A stretch of DNA of 64,000 bases from Sphingomonadaceae bacterium (GTDB taxonomy: Bacteria; Pseudomonadota; Alphaproteobacteria; Sphingomonadales; Sphingomonadaceae), in the NCBI GenBank assembly GCA_020850455.1, contig JADZEQ010000005.1, positions 222,873 to 286,872 of the forward strand, given 5' to 3'. Below, one piece after another: positions 44,036 through 52,615 of the stretch; the stretch's first letter is position 1, and each line of letters begins with the position of its first letter. A program made the translations under genes and the position numbers. The notes beneath the pieces were generated by a model. It was not told the DNA's origin. It saw nothing but the letters and a program-made list of their open reading frames with translations, and did no database searches.

Positions 44036-44875
44036 TTAAGCGCGGTTGAACGACGCCGCGTCCAACCGGTCGCGCACATGATAGGCGAGGATAGAGACAG
44101 ACACCGCCGCATTCAAGCTGTCCGCTCGCCCCAACATCGGCAGTTTGACCCGGATATCGGCGGCATCGGCATAGGCATCGGGCAGTCCCTGCGCCTCATT
44201 CCCGACCATCAACAACACCGGGGTAGTAAAGGCGGCGGCGCGGTAATCGACGCTATCATCGCTCAGCGTCATTGCCACCAATTGTGCGTGCTGGCGCGCG
44301 CGCCATTGGGTAAATTCTGCCCAGCGGCAGACGGCAATTTTCTGGGTAAATATGGCCCCCATGCTGGCGCGTACACATTCGACCGAAAATGGATCCACAC
44401 AATCATCGATCAAGATGACACCGCCCGCTGCCACCGCGTCCCCGCTGCGCAACAAGGTGCCCAGATTGCCGGGATCGCGCATCGCCTGCGCCACCAGCCA
44501 TAGCGGCGCATCCGCGGCTGTTAGCGCGCTGATCGGCAGCGCATGTTCGGCAAAGATGCCGACCAAGGCTTGCGGATTATCCTTGCCGGACAATTTGGCG
44601 AGTACATCGCGGCTGGTGGCGATGATTTCGCCGCCGCGCGCGGCAGCGGCAGCGATAACATCCTCAGCCAGTGGGTGGAGCGGTTGCCCGTCTGCATAAA
44701 AAATCTGTTGCGGCAGGTAACCGGCATCGCGCGCTTCGGCGAGGATGCGCAACCCCTCTGCCAAAAAGGCACCTTCCTGCCGCCGGTATTTTTTGTCCCG
44801 CAGCGATCGGGCGCGCTTGATGAGGGGGTTAGTCGTGCTCGATATCAAGCGGTGGCCGCGGGTGTTCCGCTCCAC
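44036..44875 (-). CDS. SpoU/TrmH-family RNA 2'-O-methyltransferase
   Basis: The 279-residue SPOUT methyltransferase has an N-terminal substrate-binding domain (LISSTTNPLIKRARSLRD) and the three SpoU motifs: RDPGNLGTLLRSGDA, LLMVGNEAQGLP and DSLNAAVSVSILAYH. It methylates a ribose in rRNA or tRNA; the target cannot be assigned. The start is a GTG at 44875. It lies five bases after the HPr stop and may be co-transcribed with the PTS genes. Confidence 0.88.
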   Translation of the reverse strand: MERNTRGHRLISSTTNPLIKRARSLRDKKYRRQEGAFLAEGLRILAEARDAGYLPQQIFYADGQPLHPLAEDVIAAAAARGGEIIATSRDVLAKLSGKDNPQALVGIFAEHALPISALTAADAPLWLVAQAMRDPGNLGTLLRSGDAVAAGGVILIDDCVDPFSVECVRASMGAIFTQKIAVCRWAEFTQWRARQHAQLVAMTLSDDSVDYRAAAFTTPVLLMVGNEAQGLPDAYADAADIRVKLPMLGRADSLNAAVSVSILAYHVRDRLDAASFNRA

Positions 44876-44880
44876 TTTGC

Positions 44881-45156
44881 TTAATCCTCACCAAAGGCGT
44901 CTTTAACCAGTCCGACGAGTTTGAGCAGGGCGGCATCCGCATTTTCGCCGCTGGTATGGATGGTGATGTCGTCGCCCTTGGCGGCACCCAGCATCATCAA
45001 CCCCATGATGGAAAGGCCGGATACCCGCTGGTCATCCTTTTCCACCTCAACCTTGACGTCCTTGGGCAGGGCGGCGACGAAATTGACAAATTTGGCGCTT
45101 GCCCGTGCATGGAGCCCGCGCTGGTTGCTGATGGTGACCGTTTCACTGAGCGTCAT
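44881..45156 (-). CDS. HPr phosphocarrier protein
   Basis: The 91-residue protein is an HPr with the phosphorylated His in NQRGLHARASAKF. The Ser target of HPr kinase is in GLSIMGLMMLGA. In alphaproteobacteria it acts in a regulatory PTS (PTS-Ntr) rather than sugar transport. Enzyme I is not in the window. It overlaps the EIIA gene by four bases. Confidence 0.92.
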   Translation of the reverse strand: MTLSETVTISNQRGLHARASAKFVNFVAALPKDVKVEVEKDDQRVSGLSIMGLMMLGAAKGDDITIHTSGENADAALLKLVGLVKDAFGED

Positions 45157-45578
45157 GGCTGTGCCCCCAGCAGTTCGGACGCGATGGAGATATATTTTTG
45201 CCCCGCATCGCGCGCTGCGCGCACCGCATCTCTGATTTCCATCGTCCGGCGCGCTGATTCGAGGCGGATGAGCATCGGCAGGTTGATGCCCGCAATCACT
45301 TCCACCACGCCCGGTTCCATCAGCGATATGGCAAGGTTGGACGGGGTGCCGCCAAACAGGTCGGTAAGGAGGATGCAGCCACCGCTGCCCGCCACCGACG
45401 TTACGGCAGCGGCGATTTCACTGCGCCGCGCCTCCATATCGTCATTGGGGCCAATGCAGACGGTGGCAATCGCCTGTTGCGGGCCGACGACATGTTCCAT
45501 CGCGACACGAAATTCAACGGCCAGTTGACCGTGGGTCACCAGCACTAAGCCAATGGGGGGGTGGGGAAGTTTGGTCAT
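45153..45578 (-). CDS. PTS EIIA component, mannose family type
   Basis: The 141-residue protein has the phosphorylated His in LVLVTHGQLAVEF and the LLTDLFGGTPSNLA motif of EIIA-Man. No IIB or IIC sugar transporter is encoded nearby, so it is regulatory. The ATG at 45578 places the His near residue 15, as usual. It lies 13 bases after rapZ. Confidence 0.9.
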   Translation of the reverse strand: MTKLPHPPIGLVLVTHGQLAVEFRVAMEHVVGPQQAIATVCIGPNDDMEARRSEIAAAVTSVAGSGGCILLTDLFGGTPSNLAISLMEPGVVEVIAGINLPMLIRLESARRTMEIRDAVRAARDAGQKYISIASELLGAQP

Positions 45579-45591
45579 TTGGGCGGGCTGT

Positions 45592-46542
45592 TTAGGCGTT
45601 TGGTGGCCGCCCCTCAAGACTCTCTTGCGTTTTAGTCGTCAAATCACGGTGGATGACGGTCGGGGCATGGTCAAGAGCGCGGATATGCGCGGCCAAACGC
45701 TCGGCAACATGTACCGAACGATGCCGCCCACCAGTGCAGCCAACCGCGATTACCAGATAGGATTTGCCCTCCGCAGCATAGCGCGGCAGCAAGGTGGTAA
45801 GCAAAGCCTCTATCTCCGTCATTGCCTGTGCATAAGCGGTATCGCCCATGACATGCGCGGCGACATCACCATCCAGCCCTGTGCCATCGCGCAATTCGGT
45901 GACCCAATGGGGGTTACGCAAAAAGCGTACATCGAACACCAGATCGGCATTGCGCGGCAGCCCGCGCGCAAAGCCGAAACTCATCACGCTCACCACCATT
46001 TGCGCGCGTTCGTCATCCCCGAAACGGCGGCGGACTTCCTGTTGCAAATCATTGGTGGAAAAGCCGGTGCTGTCGATAATCTGATCTGACCAGCGGCGTA
46101 GTGGGTCGAGCATTTCTCGCTCACGCGCAATGCCATCACTCGCAGGCCGATCCTCCGCCAGCGGGTGGCGGCGGCGTGTTTCGGAATAACGGCGTTCCAA
46201 TTCGCTGCCTGCACAATCGACAAATAATGTGGCGAGTGGGATGCCGGCATTTTCGCGCAATTGTTTAATCGCGCGGACAATGGCATCCGCGCTGAACCCG
46301 CGCGTCCGGCTGTCCACCCCGATGGCGAGTGGGCGCGCCGCGTCGCCCTCTCCCGTGCCATCGGGGGTGGCGAGCAGGGGGCGGAGCAGGCGTAGCGGCA
46401 GATTATCGACCGTTTCCCAACCCAAATCCTCCAGCGCGCGCAGCACCGTGGATTTGCCCGCCCCCGACAGGCCGGTGACGAGCATTATTTGTCCCTGTAA
46501 CTTTGGGTGTGTCGGCGGATGCGCGGGCGGTGTAGCGGCCAT
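45592..46542 (-). CDS. rapZ: RNase adapter protein RapZ (P-loop)
   Basis: The 316-residue protein has the Walker A motif VTGLSGAGKSTVLRAL, the switch AIGVDSRTRGF, and the C-terminal VMSFGFARGLPRNADLVFDVRF and GCTGGRHRSVHVAERL motifs of RapZ/YvcJ. It binds nucleotides and, in enterobacteria, steers RNase E to small RNAs of amino-sugar synthesis; in alphaproteobacteria it belongs to the PTS-Ntr cluster. The extra N-terminal Pro-rich 18 residues may be native. It lies nine bases after hprK. Confidence 0.93.
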   Translation of the reverse strand: MAATPPAHPPTHPKLQGQIMLVTGLSGAGKSTVLRALEDLGWETVDNLPLRLLRPLLATPDGTGEGDAARPLAIGVDSRTRGFSADAIVRAIKQLRENAGIPLATLFVDCAGSELERRYSETRRRHPLAEDRPASDGIAREREMLDPLRRWSDQIIDSTGFSTNDLQQEVRRRFGDDERAQMVVSVMSFGFARGLPRNADLVFDVRFLRNPHWVTELRDGTGLDGDVAAHVMGDTAYAQAMTEIEALLTTLLPRYAAEGKSYLVIAVGCTGGRHRSVHVAERLAAHIRALDHAPTVIHRDLTTKTQESLEGRPPNA

Positions 46543-46551
46543 AGGTGGAAC

Positions 46552-46968
46552 CTACAGCCCCCATTGCCCCAGCGCCACCTCTATCATGATGGCGGCGTCG
46601 TGGCGATGCGGTGCCAAAGTGACACATGGCAACATATGCCCGCATACCGGCCCAAAGCGGCCAATCGCATCGTCGCTTTCGCCAGCCAGTTGGACGATGA
46701 GCGACAGGGGGGAGGGGCTGGTGGTCGGCGGGCGTGTGATCAGGCCAAAGCCGCGCAGCATCAGCTTGCCAAGCTGACGCGTCGCAGGGTGCGCATGCGG
46801 CCAGCCACGCAGCAGGGATATCCGCACCAGATCATCGGCGATCAACGTCGCCCCCCTGTCAATCAATTGCAGCGCAAGGCTCGATTTGCCGCTGCCCGGC
46901 GCCCCGAGGAGGAGGAGTGCGCGCCCATCAATGGCGACCGCGCTCGCCTGTATCGTCCCGCCATCCAT
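46552..46968 (-). CDS. hprK: HPr kinase/phosphorylase, short alphaproteobacterial form
   Basis: The 138-residue protein contains only the catalytic P-loop domain (LLLLGAPGSGKSSLALQLID) and a following Asp-containing LIADDLVRISLL. The N-terminal domain of the Firmicutes enzyme is absent, as is usual in alphaproteobacteria. It would phosphorylate HPr on Ser and link PTS state to carbon metabolism. The ATG at 46968 overlaps the chvG stop by one base (TGATG); a TTG one codon earlier is less likely. Confidence 0.9.
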   Translation of the reverse strand: MDGGTIQASAVAIDGRALLLLGAPGSGKSSLALQLIDRGATLIADDLVRISLLRGWPHAHPATRQLGKLMLRGFGLITRPPTTSPSPLSLIVQLAGESDDAIGRFGPVCGHMLPCVTLAPHRHDAAIMIEVALGQWGL

Positions 46969-48509
46969 CAATCCACCGCCGCAGGCAGACGCAGTTCGAA
47001 ACAGGCACCCTGCGCATTGTCCGGTCGGTCGAGCGCGACAATCGAACCGTCGTGCGCCTCTATTATCGTGCGTGCGATGGCAAGGCCAAGGCCGGAATGT
47101 CGGCCAAATTCCTCCCCCTTGGGGCGTACGGAATGAAAACGGCGGAAAATATCTTCCCGCGCTTGGGGCGGGACGCCCGGCCCCTCATCCTCCACCCGCA
47201 CGATGACATCACCATGCGCCAACGTCGCGTCGATCCGCACGATGCCGCCGGGCGGCGAAAAGGATATTGCATTGTCGAGCAGATTTTCGATGACACGCGT
47301 GAGGCGAAAAGCCTCGCCTAGCACCATTGTGGCGCCAATGCGCGGGCGTGCAAAGGCAAAATCGGGTGCGCCATCTTGTCTGAGCGACCGGCGCGCTGCG
47401 ACAATATCACCGATGAGCGCGCCCATATCGACGCGTTCAAAGCGGGTGCGCGACAATTCGGCATCGACCCGGCTCGCCTCCGCAATGTCGCTGATCAACC
47501 GGTCGAGCCGCCAAACATCATCGCGCGCGATGGCGAATAATTGCTGGCGCAGCGCGGGCGCATCCACCCGCTCCAACCCCTCCAACGCGCTACGTAAAGA
47601 GGCGAGGGGGTTTTTCAGTTCATGCGCGACATCGGCTGCAAAGGCTTCGCCCGCGTCAATCCGTGCGTGCATTGCATCGGTCATATCGCTCAAGGTGCGG
47701 GCCAATTGGCCAATTTCATCACCCCGGCTGGGGAGGCGCGGCACGGTAACGTCGCGCGCGCGGCCCAATCGCACGCGCGTTGCTGCATCGGCCAGCAATT
47801 GCAGCGGCTGGACGATGGTACGGGCCAGAAATAACGACAGCAGCGTGGACAATATCGTCACAGCCGCCAAAATCAGCCCCAATTCAAATCGCTCGGCGCG
47901 CACATTGCGCGTCACATCGCGCGCGTTGACCAGCATCAATATGTCGCCACCCGGGCTGGCGATGGCGACGGACAGCATTGGCGTGCGATCAGGGGCAAAG
48001 CGATAGCGCATGGTTATGCGGCCGGGCGCTGCCTTGGCGGCGCGCAATTCGGGCCAGCTTCGCGCAATGTCCGCTGTCGGTTCAATATATTGTTCGGGCG
48101 GCAGGGCGCGCACCACCCAGTCGAGGAAGCGGTCGAGCGCGCGCGCCGCATGGCGGTTTAGCCCCTGCGCCGCCGGATCGCGCAGCGCATAGGTCGGCGG
48201 GCCCATGGCAAAGCTGTCGAGCCGCAATGCACCGCTCGCCCGATCATAAAGGCGGATGCGCGAACGGGTGGCCGATGCGTAGCGCCACACAATCGTGCCG
48301 TGTCGGCTCACCGGTGCGTCGAGTAATGCTTGATTGAGCAAGAGCAGGCTTTGCGTCAGCCTTTCCTGCCGTTCTTCGATCAAGTGGCGGCGATAGCCAT
48401 CTAGGTAGAGGAAGCCGCCGACGAGCAAGGCGATGACAAAAATATTGACCGCTAAAATCCGCCAGCGCAGCGGCACCCACCAACGGCGGTGCGTGCCCCC
48501 CTCCCTCAT
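46968..48509 (-). CDS. chvG: Sensor histidine kinase ChvG
   Basis: The 513-residue kinase has a first membrane segment ([16 protein letters not shown], about residues 19-36), a periplasmic region to about 210, a second membrane segment near 215-235, HAMP, and a kinase core with H box [21 protein letters not shown] box [12 protein letters not shown] and G boxes VEDEGPGVP and [11 protein letters not shown]. ChvG responds to acidity and envelope stress and controls surface and carbon genes through ChvI. Overlap with chvI is four bases. Confidence 0.92.
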   Translation of the reverse strand: MREGGTHRRWWVPLRWRILAVNIFVIALLVGGFLYLDGYRRHLIEERQERLTQSLLLLNQALLDAPVSRHGTIVWRYASATRSRIRLYDRASGALRLDSFAMGPPTYALRDPAAQGLNRHAARALDRFLDWVVRALPPEQYIEPTADIARSWPELRAAKAAPGRITMRYRFAPDRTPMLSVAIASPGGDILMLVNARDVTRNVRAERFELGLILAAVTILSTLLSLFLARTIVQPLQLLADAATRVRLGRARDVTVPRLPSRGDEIGQLARTLSDMTDAMHARIDAGEAFAADVAHELKNPLASLRSALEGLERVDAPALRQQLFAIARDDVWRLDRLISDIAEASRVDAELSRTRFERVDMGALIGDIVAARRSLRQDGAPDFAFARPRIGATMVLGEAFRLTRVIENLLDNAISFSPPGGIVRIDATLAHGDVIVRVEDEGPGVPPQAREDIFRRFHSVRPKGEEFGRHSGLGLAIARTIIEAHDGSIVALDRPDNAQGACFELRLPAAVD

Positions 48510-49219
48510 CCTTCCTCGCCAAAGCGGTAACCGGCACCATATAGCGTTTCGATGCCGTCGAACTGCGGGTCTACGACGCGAAATTTGCGGCGGATGCGCT
48601 TGATATGGCTATCGATGGTACGATCATCGACGAAAATATCGTCATGATAGGCGACATCCATCAACTGGTTGCGGCTTTTGACGACGCCGGGGCGCTGGGC
48701 CAATGCCTCCAAAATCAGAAATTCGGTGACGGTCAGCGAAACCTGTTTATCGTCCCATAATATTTTATGGCGCGCAGCATCAATGCTGAGCCGTCCGCGT
48801 TCGAGCACCGCCGTCTCTGCTGCCGGTTCGCTGACCAACCCGTGCATCTGCTGATATTCGACGCGGCGCAAAATCGCGCGGACGCGCGCGATTAACAATC
48901 GTTGCGAAAATGGTTTGGCGACATAATCATCCGCGCCCATGGCGAGGCCCAAGGCTTCATCCAGCTCATCATCCTTGCTGGTCAGAAATATGACCGGCAT
49001 CGCGCTTTTTTCGCGCACCCGGCGCAATAGTTCCAGCCCGTCCATCTGCGGCATTTTAATGTCAAAAATGGCAAGGTCGGCGGGGCTGGCGGTCAATGCC
49101 TTGAGCGCGCTTTCGCCGTCGGTGTAGAGCCGGGTGGCGAATCCCTCCGCTTGCAGCGCAATCGACAGCGATGTCAGAATGTTGCGATCATCATCGACGA
49201 GGGCGATGGTGGCAGTCAT
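48506..49219 (-). CDS. chvI: Response regulator ChvI
   Basis: The 237-residue OmpR-family regulator has a receiver domain ([15 protein letters not shown], phospho-Asp in [21 protein letters not shown], and Lys in YVAKPFS) and a C-terminal winged helix ([36 protein letters not shown]). It is the first gene of the leftward operon chvI-chvG-hprK-rapZ-EIIA-HPr and is divergent from pckA, a known ChvI-controlled gene in agrobacteria. Confidence 0.93.
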   Translation of the reverse strand: MTATIALVDDDRNILTSLSIALQAEGFATRLYTDGESALKALTASPADLAIFDIKMPQMDGLELLRRVREKSAMPVIFLTSKDDELDEALGLAMGADDYVAKPFSQRLLIARVRAILRRVEYQQMHGLVSEPAAETAVLERGRLSIDAARHKILWDDKQVSLTVTEFLILEALAQRPGVVKSRNQLMDVAYHDDIFVDDRTIDSHIKRIRRKFRVVDPQFDGIETLYGAGYRFGEEG

Positions 49220-49432
49220 TGGTATCCTTGACGGAAAAGGCCATAGGGCCGTGTGGTTGCGCGATTTAGCGCATCGATATGGTGTGCGGCAAGGGGGCGT
49301 AGCTGCGCTGATTTAGCCGAGTTTTCGCACCACTTATTTGACCTTGGCCGCCCCCCCCTCTATCGGGCGCATGAGTCGTCGCGCAGCGATGCGCGGCAGA
49401 CCAATTTTTCCGTATGTTAGAGGAGTATCGAC

Positions 49433-51013
49433 ATGGGCCTGACGGTCGCGGGAGAAGCCATAGCCACGACGGCGCGGCTGTTGACGGACCTTGGCACAGC
49501 GCCGCTGATTGAACAGGCGATTGCCAATCAAGAGGGGCAATTGTCGCGCGATGGTGCCTTTGTCGTGGCGACTGGCAAGCACACCGGCCGTTCGGCCAAT
49601 GACAAGTTCATGGTGCGCGACGCGACCACCGAAGATACGATTTGGTGGGGAAAAACCAATGTCGCCATGACCCCTGAACATTTCGCGGCGCTCAAGGCAG
49701 ATTTCCTCGCTGCCCTCAACGATCATGACAAGCTTTATGTGCAAAATCTGTTCGGCGGTTCGCAGGCCGAACATCGGGTCAACGTGCAGGTCATTACCCA
49801 ATATGCATGGCACAGCCTGTTCATCCGCACAATGCTGTGCCGTCCGAGTGCTGCCGAACTTGCTGACTTTGCCGCAGAATATGCCATCGTTGACCTGCCG
49901 AGCTTTCGCGCTGACCCGGCGCGCCATGGCACGCGCAGCGAAACCGTCATCGCGGTCAATCTTACCGAAAAGCTGATCCTGATCGGCGGCACCGCTTATG
50001 CCGGTGAAATGAAAAAAAGTGTTTTTGGCCTGCTCAATTATTTGCTGCCGCCCAAGGGCATCATGCCGATGCATTGTTCGGCCAATATCGGCCCCAAGGG
50101 CGATACGGCGGTATTTTTCGGCCTGTCGGGCACCGGGAAGACGACGCTCAGCGCCGATGCCAGCCGCACGTTGATTGGCGATGATGAACATGGCTGGTCG
50201 GATACCGCCGTCTTTAATTTTGAAGGCGGCTGCTATGCCAAGATGATCCGTCTGTCGGCGGAGGCAGAGCCGGAAATCTACGCGACAACCAAGCGTTTCG
50301 GCACGATTTTGGAAAATGTCGTTATCGACGGTGACACGCGGGTCATCGACCTCGATGATGCGACCTTGGCGGAAAATAGCCGGGGTAGTTACCCGATTGA
50401 TTTCATCCCCAATGCCTCTGCCGATAATCTGGGGCCGGTACCGCAGAACATCATTTTCCTGACCGCCGATGCCTATGGTGTGCTGCCGCCGATTGCGCGG
50501 CTGACCGCCGAACAGGCGATGTATCATTTCCTGTCGGGCTATACCGCGCGCGTTGCGGGCACCGAAATTGGGGTGACCGAACCCAGTGCGACATTTTCGA
50601 CCTGCTTTGGCGCACCCTTCATGCCGCGCCACCCCAGCGTCTATGGCAATTTGCTGAAAGAACGTATTGCCAAGGGCGGGGTGAAATGCTGGCTGGTCAA
50701 TACCGGCTGGACGGGTGGCAGCTATGGCACAGGTCATCGCATGCCGATTAAGGCGACGCGCGCCTTGCTCAACGCTGCGCTCGACGGCAGCCTGAACGGC
50801 GCAGAATATCGGACGGACCCGACTTTTGGTTTTGACGTCCCAGTGGCCGTGCCGGGCGTCGACAGCGCCATATTGAACCCGCGGGGCACTTGGGCGGACG
50901 GTGCAGCCTATGATGCAATGGCGCATAAGCTCGCCAGCCAATTTGTCGAAAATTTCGTCCAATTTGCCGAACATGTCGATGCGGCGGTGCGCGAAGCTGG
51001 CCCGGCAATCTAA
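49433..51013 (+). CDS. pckA: Phosphoenolpyruvate carboxykinase (ATP)
   Basis: The 526-residue enzyme turns oxaloacetate and ATP into phosphoenolpyruvate, the entry step of gluconeogenesis. Landmarks are [31 protein letters not shown], the P-loop [15 protein letters not shown], and [20 protein letters not shown] with [17 protein letters not shown] near the end. A GAGGAG ribosome-binding site is present. The 213 bases before it, shared with chvI, must hold both promoters; a strong terminator follows at 51063. Confidence 0.96.
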   Translation: MGLTVAGEAIATTARLLTDLGTAPLIEQAIANQEGQLSRDGAFVVATGKHTGRSANDKFMVRDATTEDTIWWGKTNVAMTPEHFAALKADFLAALNDHDKLYVQNLFGGSQAEHRVNVQVITQYAWHSLFIRTMLCRPSAAELADFAAEYAIVDLPSFRADPARHGTRSETVIAVNLTEKLILIGGTAYAGEMKKSVFGLLNYLLPPKGIMPMHCSANIGPKGDTAVFFGLSGTGKTTLSADASRTLIGDDEHGWSDTAVFNFEGGCYAKMIRLSAEAEPEIYATTKRFGTILENVVIDGDTRVIDLDDATLAENSRGSYPIDFIPNASADNLGPVPQNIIFLTADAYGVLPPIARLTAEQAMYHFLSGYTARVAGTEIGVTEPSATFSTCFGAPFMPRHPSVYGNLLKERIAKGGVKCWLVNTGWTGGSYGTGHRMPIKATRALLNAALDGSLNGAEYRTDPTFGFDVPVAVPGVDSAILNPRGTWADGAAYDAMAHKLASQFVENFVQFAEHVDAAVREAGPAI

Positions 51014-51062
51014 AAGTTTGTGCCTAAAAAGTTTGAGGCTAAAGGCCTGAGGACATAGAAAT

Positions 51063-51096
51063 GGGGGCGCCGGTCATGACCGACGCCCCCTTTTTT
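51063..51096 (+). terminator. Intrinsic terminator after pckA
   Basis: GGGGGCG pairs with CGCCCCC, with a second inner stem CGGTCATGACCG, and six T residues follow directly. It ends the pckA transcript 50 bases after the stop and also lies beyond the convergent DUF3597 gene. Confidence 0.85.
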
Positions 51097-51111
51097 GCTT
51101 TATGGCGATTA

Positions 51112-51495
51112 TCAGTCGAGCATCTGCGGCGGCACAACACCGCCGTTGACGGCAATCGCCTTCATCACCGCACGGTGGAGGCGGATGTTCATGTCTGCGC
51201 TGCCATCCAGCGGCCCTTCATAGCCCAATTCCTGGGCCAATGCCTTGCGGTTATCGAGGCTGGAATCAATGCCGACCAGCTTCATCAGATCGACGATGGA
51301 GGTTTGCCAGTTGAGCTTGTCTGCGCCCGGCTTGGATGCCAGCACTTTGAGAACATCGACGCTTTTGGTCGAAGCGACGGGGTCGACGCTCTTGTCGAGT
51401 GGGGCGGCAGCGGGGGCTGCTGCCGGTGCGGCGGCAGGTGCCGATTCGTCGCCGCCACCAAAAATGGCGTTGCTGATGCTGCTGAAAATACCCAT
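51112..51495 (-). CDS. DUF3597 domain protein
   Basis: The 127-residue protein begins MGIFSSISNAIFG, has an Ala-Pro-rich linker (repeats of APAA, residues 18-35) and the DUF3597 domain (VDVLKVLASKPGADKLNWQT, SIVDLMKLVGIDSSLDNRKA). The domain occurs alone or with other repeats in proteobacteria and has no known function. The gene stands between pckA and the pair of small calcium-loop proteins, pointing away from them. Confidence 0.8.
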   Translation of the reverse strand: MGIFSSISNAIFGGGDESAPAAAPAAAPAAAPLDKSVDPVASTKSVDVLKVLASKPGADKLNWQTSIVDLMKLVGIDSSLDNRKALAQELGYEGPLDGSADMNIRLHRAVMKAIAVNGGVVPPQMLD

Positions 51496-51615
51496 TTTTT
51501 TCTCCTTTTACCAAAATTCTGTCGGACGGTTGCGTCGCGCCGTCTGTGCGCACATTATGGCGCATCCAATCCGCCCCGCAAGGGGCGATGCTTTTTCGAT
51601 TGAAGGAGGATGTGA

Positions 51616-52260
51616 ATGGACATTGCCGAAATGTTGGCGAGTTCGGGTGCGCTCAATGCGGCGGCGAACGAACTGGGCATCCCACCTGCCGTCGCATCGG
51701 CGGGGGCTGCGGCGCTGCTTCCGGCGATTTTGGGGGGCTTTAAGGGGCAGGCAACTGCGCATCCCGAGGGGCTTTCTGGATTGGGTGGCCTGCTTGCCGG
51801 ACTGGGTGGCGGCGGTCTGCTCGACGCCGTGGTCGGTGCGCAACCGACGCCGGTGGGGCAGGGTAACAACGTGCTCGCCGCTATATTCGGTAACAAGGAT
51901 GTCAGCCGGACGGTCGCCGATCAGGCATCGCGCGTCACAGGGATCGATTCAGAAACCTTGCAGCGCCTGCTCCCCATCGTTGCGATGCTGGTGGCAGGCT
52001 ATCTCGCGCGACAAGCGGGCGGGGCCGCGGACACCCCGACGACGCCTGCCGCGCCCGCTGCGCCGACGGGCGGACTTGGCGGCGCGCTCGGTGATATTTT
52101 GGGTAGCGTGCTGCGCGGCGGGGCCGCTGCACCGACGGCACCTGCCGCGCCCGCCGCACCCGCAGGCGGCTTGGGCGGCCTTGCCAACATCCTCGACATG
52201 GATGGGGACGGCAACCCGCTCGACGATATCATGGGCATGGCGTCGCGCCTGAACCAATAA
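51616..52260 (+). CDS. DUF937-like protein with a calcium-loop motif
   Basis: The 214-residue protein begins MDIAEMLASSGALNAAANEL, with Gly- and Leu-rich helices (PAVASAGAAALLPAILGGFK) like YidB/DUF937 proteins, then an Ala-Pro-Gly-rich linker (about residues 125-185). It ends with NILDMDGDGNPLDDIMGM, a DxDGDGxxxDD loop like EF-hand or dockerin calcium sites. It appears cytoplasmic. It is followed 14 bases later by a gene whose product ends in nearly the same motif, so the two are probably functionally related. Confidence 0.7.
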   Translation: MDIAEMLASSGALNAAANELGIPPAVASAGAAALLPAILGGFKGQATAHPEGLSGLGGLLAGLGGGGLLDAVVGAQPTPVGQGNNVLAAIFGNKDVSRTVADQASRVTGIDSETLQRLLPIVAMLVAGYLARQAGGAADTPTTPAAPAAPTGGLGGALGDILGSVLRGGAAAPTAPAAPAAPAGGLGGLANILDMDGDGNPLDDIMGMASRLNQ

Positions 52261-52274
52261 GAAAGGACGAGATA

Positions 52275-52613
52275 ATGGGACTTTTGGACGGTATCTTGGG
52301 CAATTTGGCGGGTGCTTCCGGCGGCGCCGCCGCAGGTATCGATATCGGCGCGATTGCGGGACAATTGGGGCTGAGTGAGGATCAGGTGCGCAGCGCGACC
52401 GCCGCCTTGGGACAAGCGCATGCAGCGCCCGGCGATACGATTTCGACGGCGTCCGCCGCAACCGGACTTTCGGCCGAAAATCTGCAGGCAATCGTCGCGC
52501 AATTGGGCGGCGAAAATGCGCTGGGGCAAATTGCCAACCTGATCGACCGCGATGGCGATGGCAATCCGCTCGACGATCTCGCGGGCTTTGCGGGCAAGCT
52601 CTTCGGTCGCTGA
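52275..52613 (+). CDS. Small DUF937-like protein with the same calcium-loop motif
   Basis: The 112-residue protein starts MGLLDGILGNLAGASGG and has an ordered helical middle (IAGQLGLSEDQVRSATAALG, LSAENLQAIVAQLGGENALG). It ends with NLIDRDGDGNPLDDLAGFAG, which shares the D-x-D-G-D-G-N-P-L-D-D loop of the preceding gene. AAGGA precedes the start. Function is unknown; calcium binding is suggested only by the loop. Confidence 0.75.
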   Translation: MGLLDGILGNLAGASGGAAAGIDIGAIAGQLGLSEDQVRSATAALGQAHAAPGDTISTASAATGLSAENLQAIVAQLGGENALGQIANLIDRDGDGNPLDDLAGFAGKLFGR

Positions 52614-52615
52614 GC

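Noticed and set aside
49334-50974. A 546-residue leftward frame opposite pckA
   Set aside because: Long antisense frames are common in GC-rich genes. PckA has its P-loop and all signatures, and the antisense frame has none.
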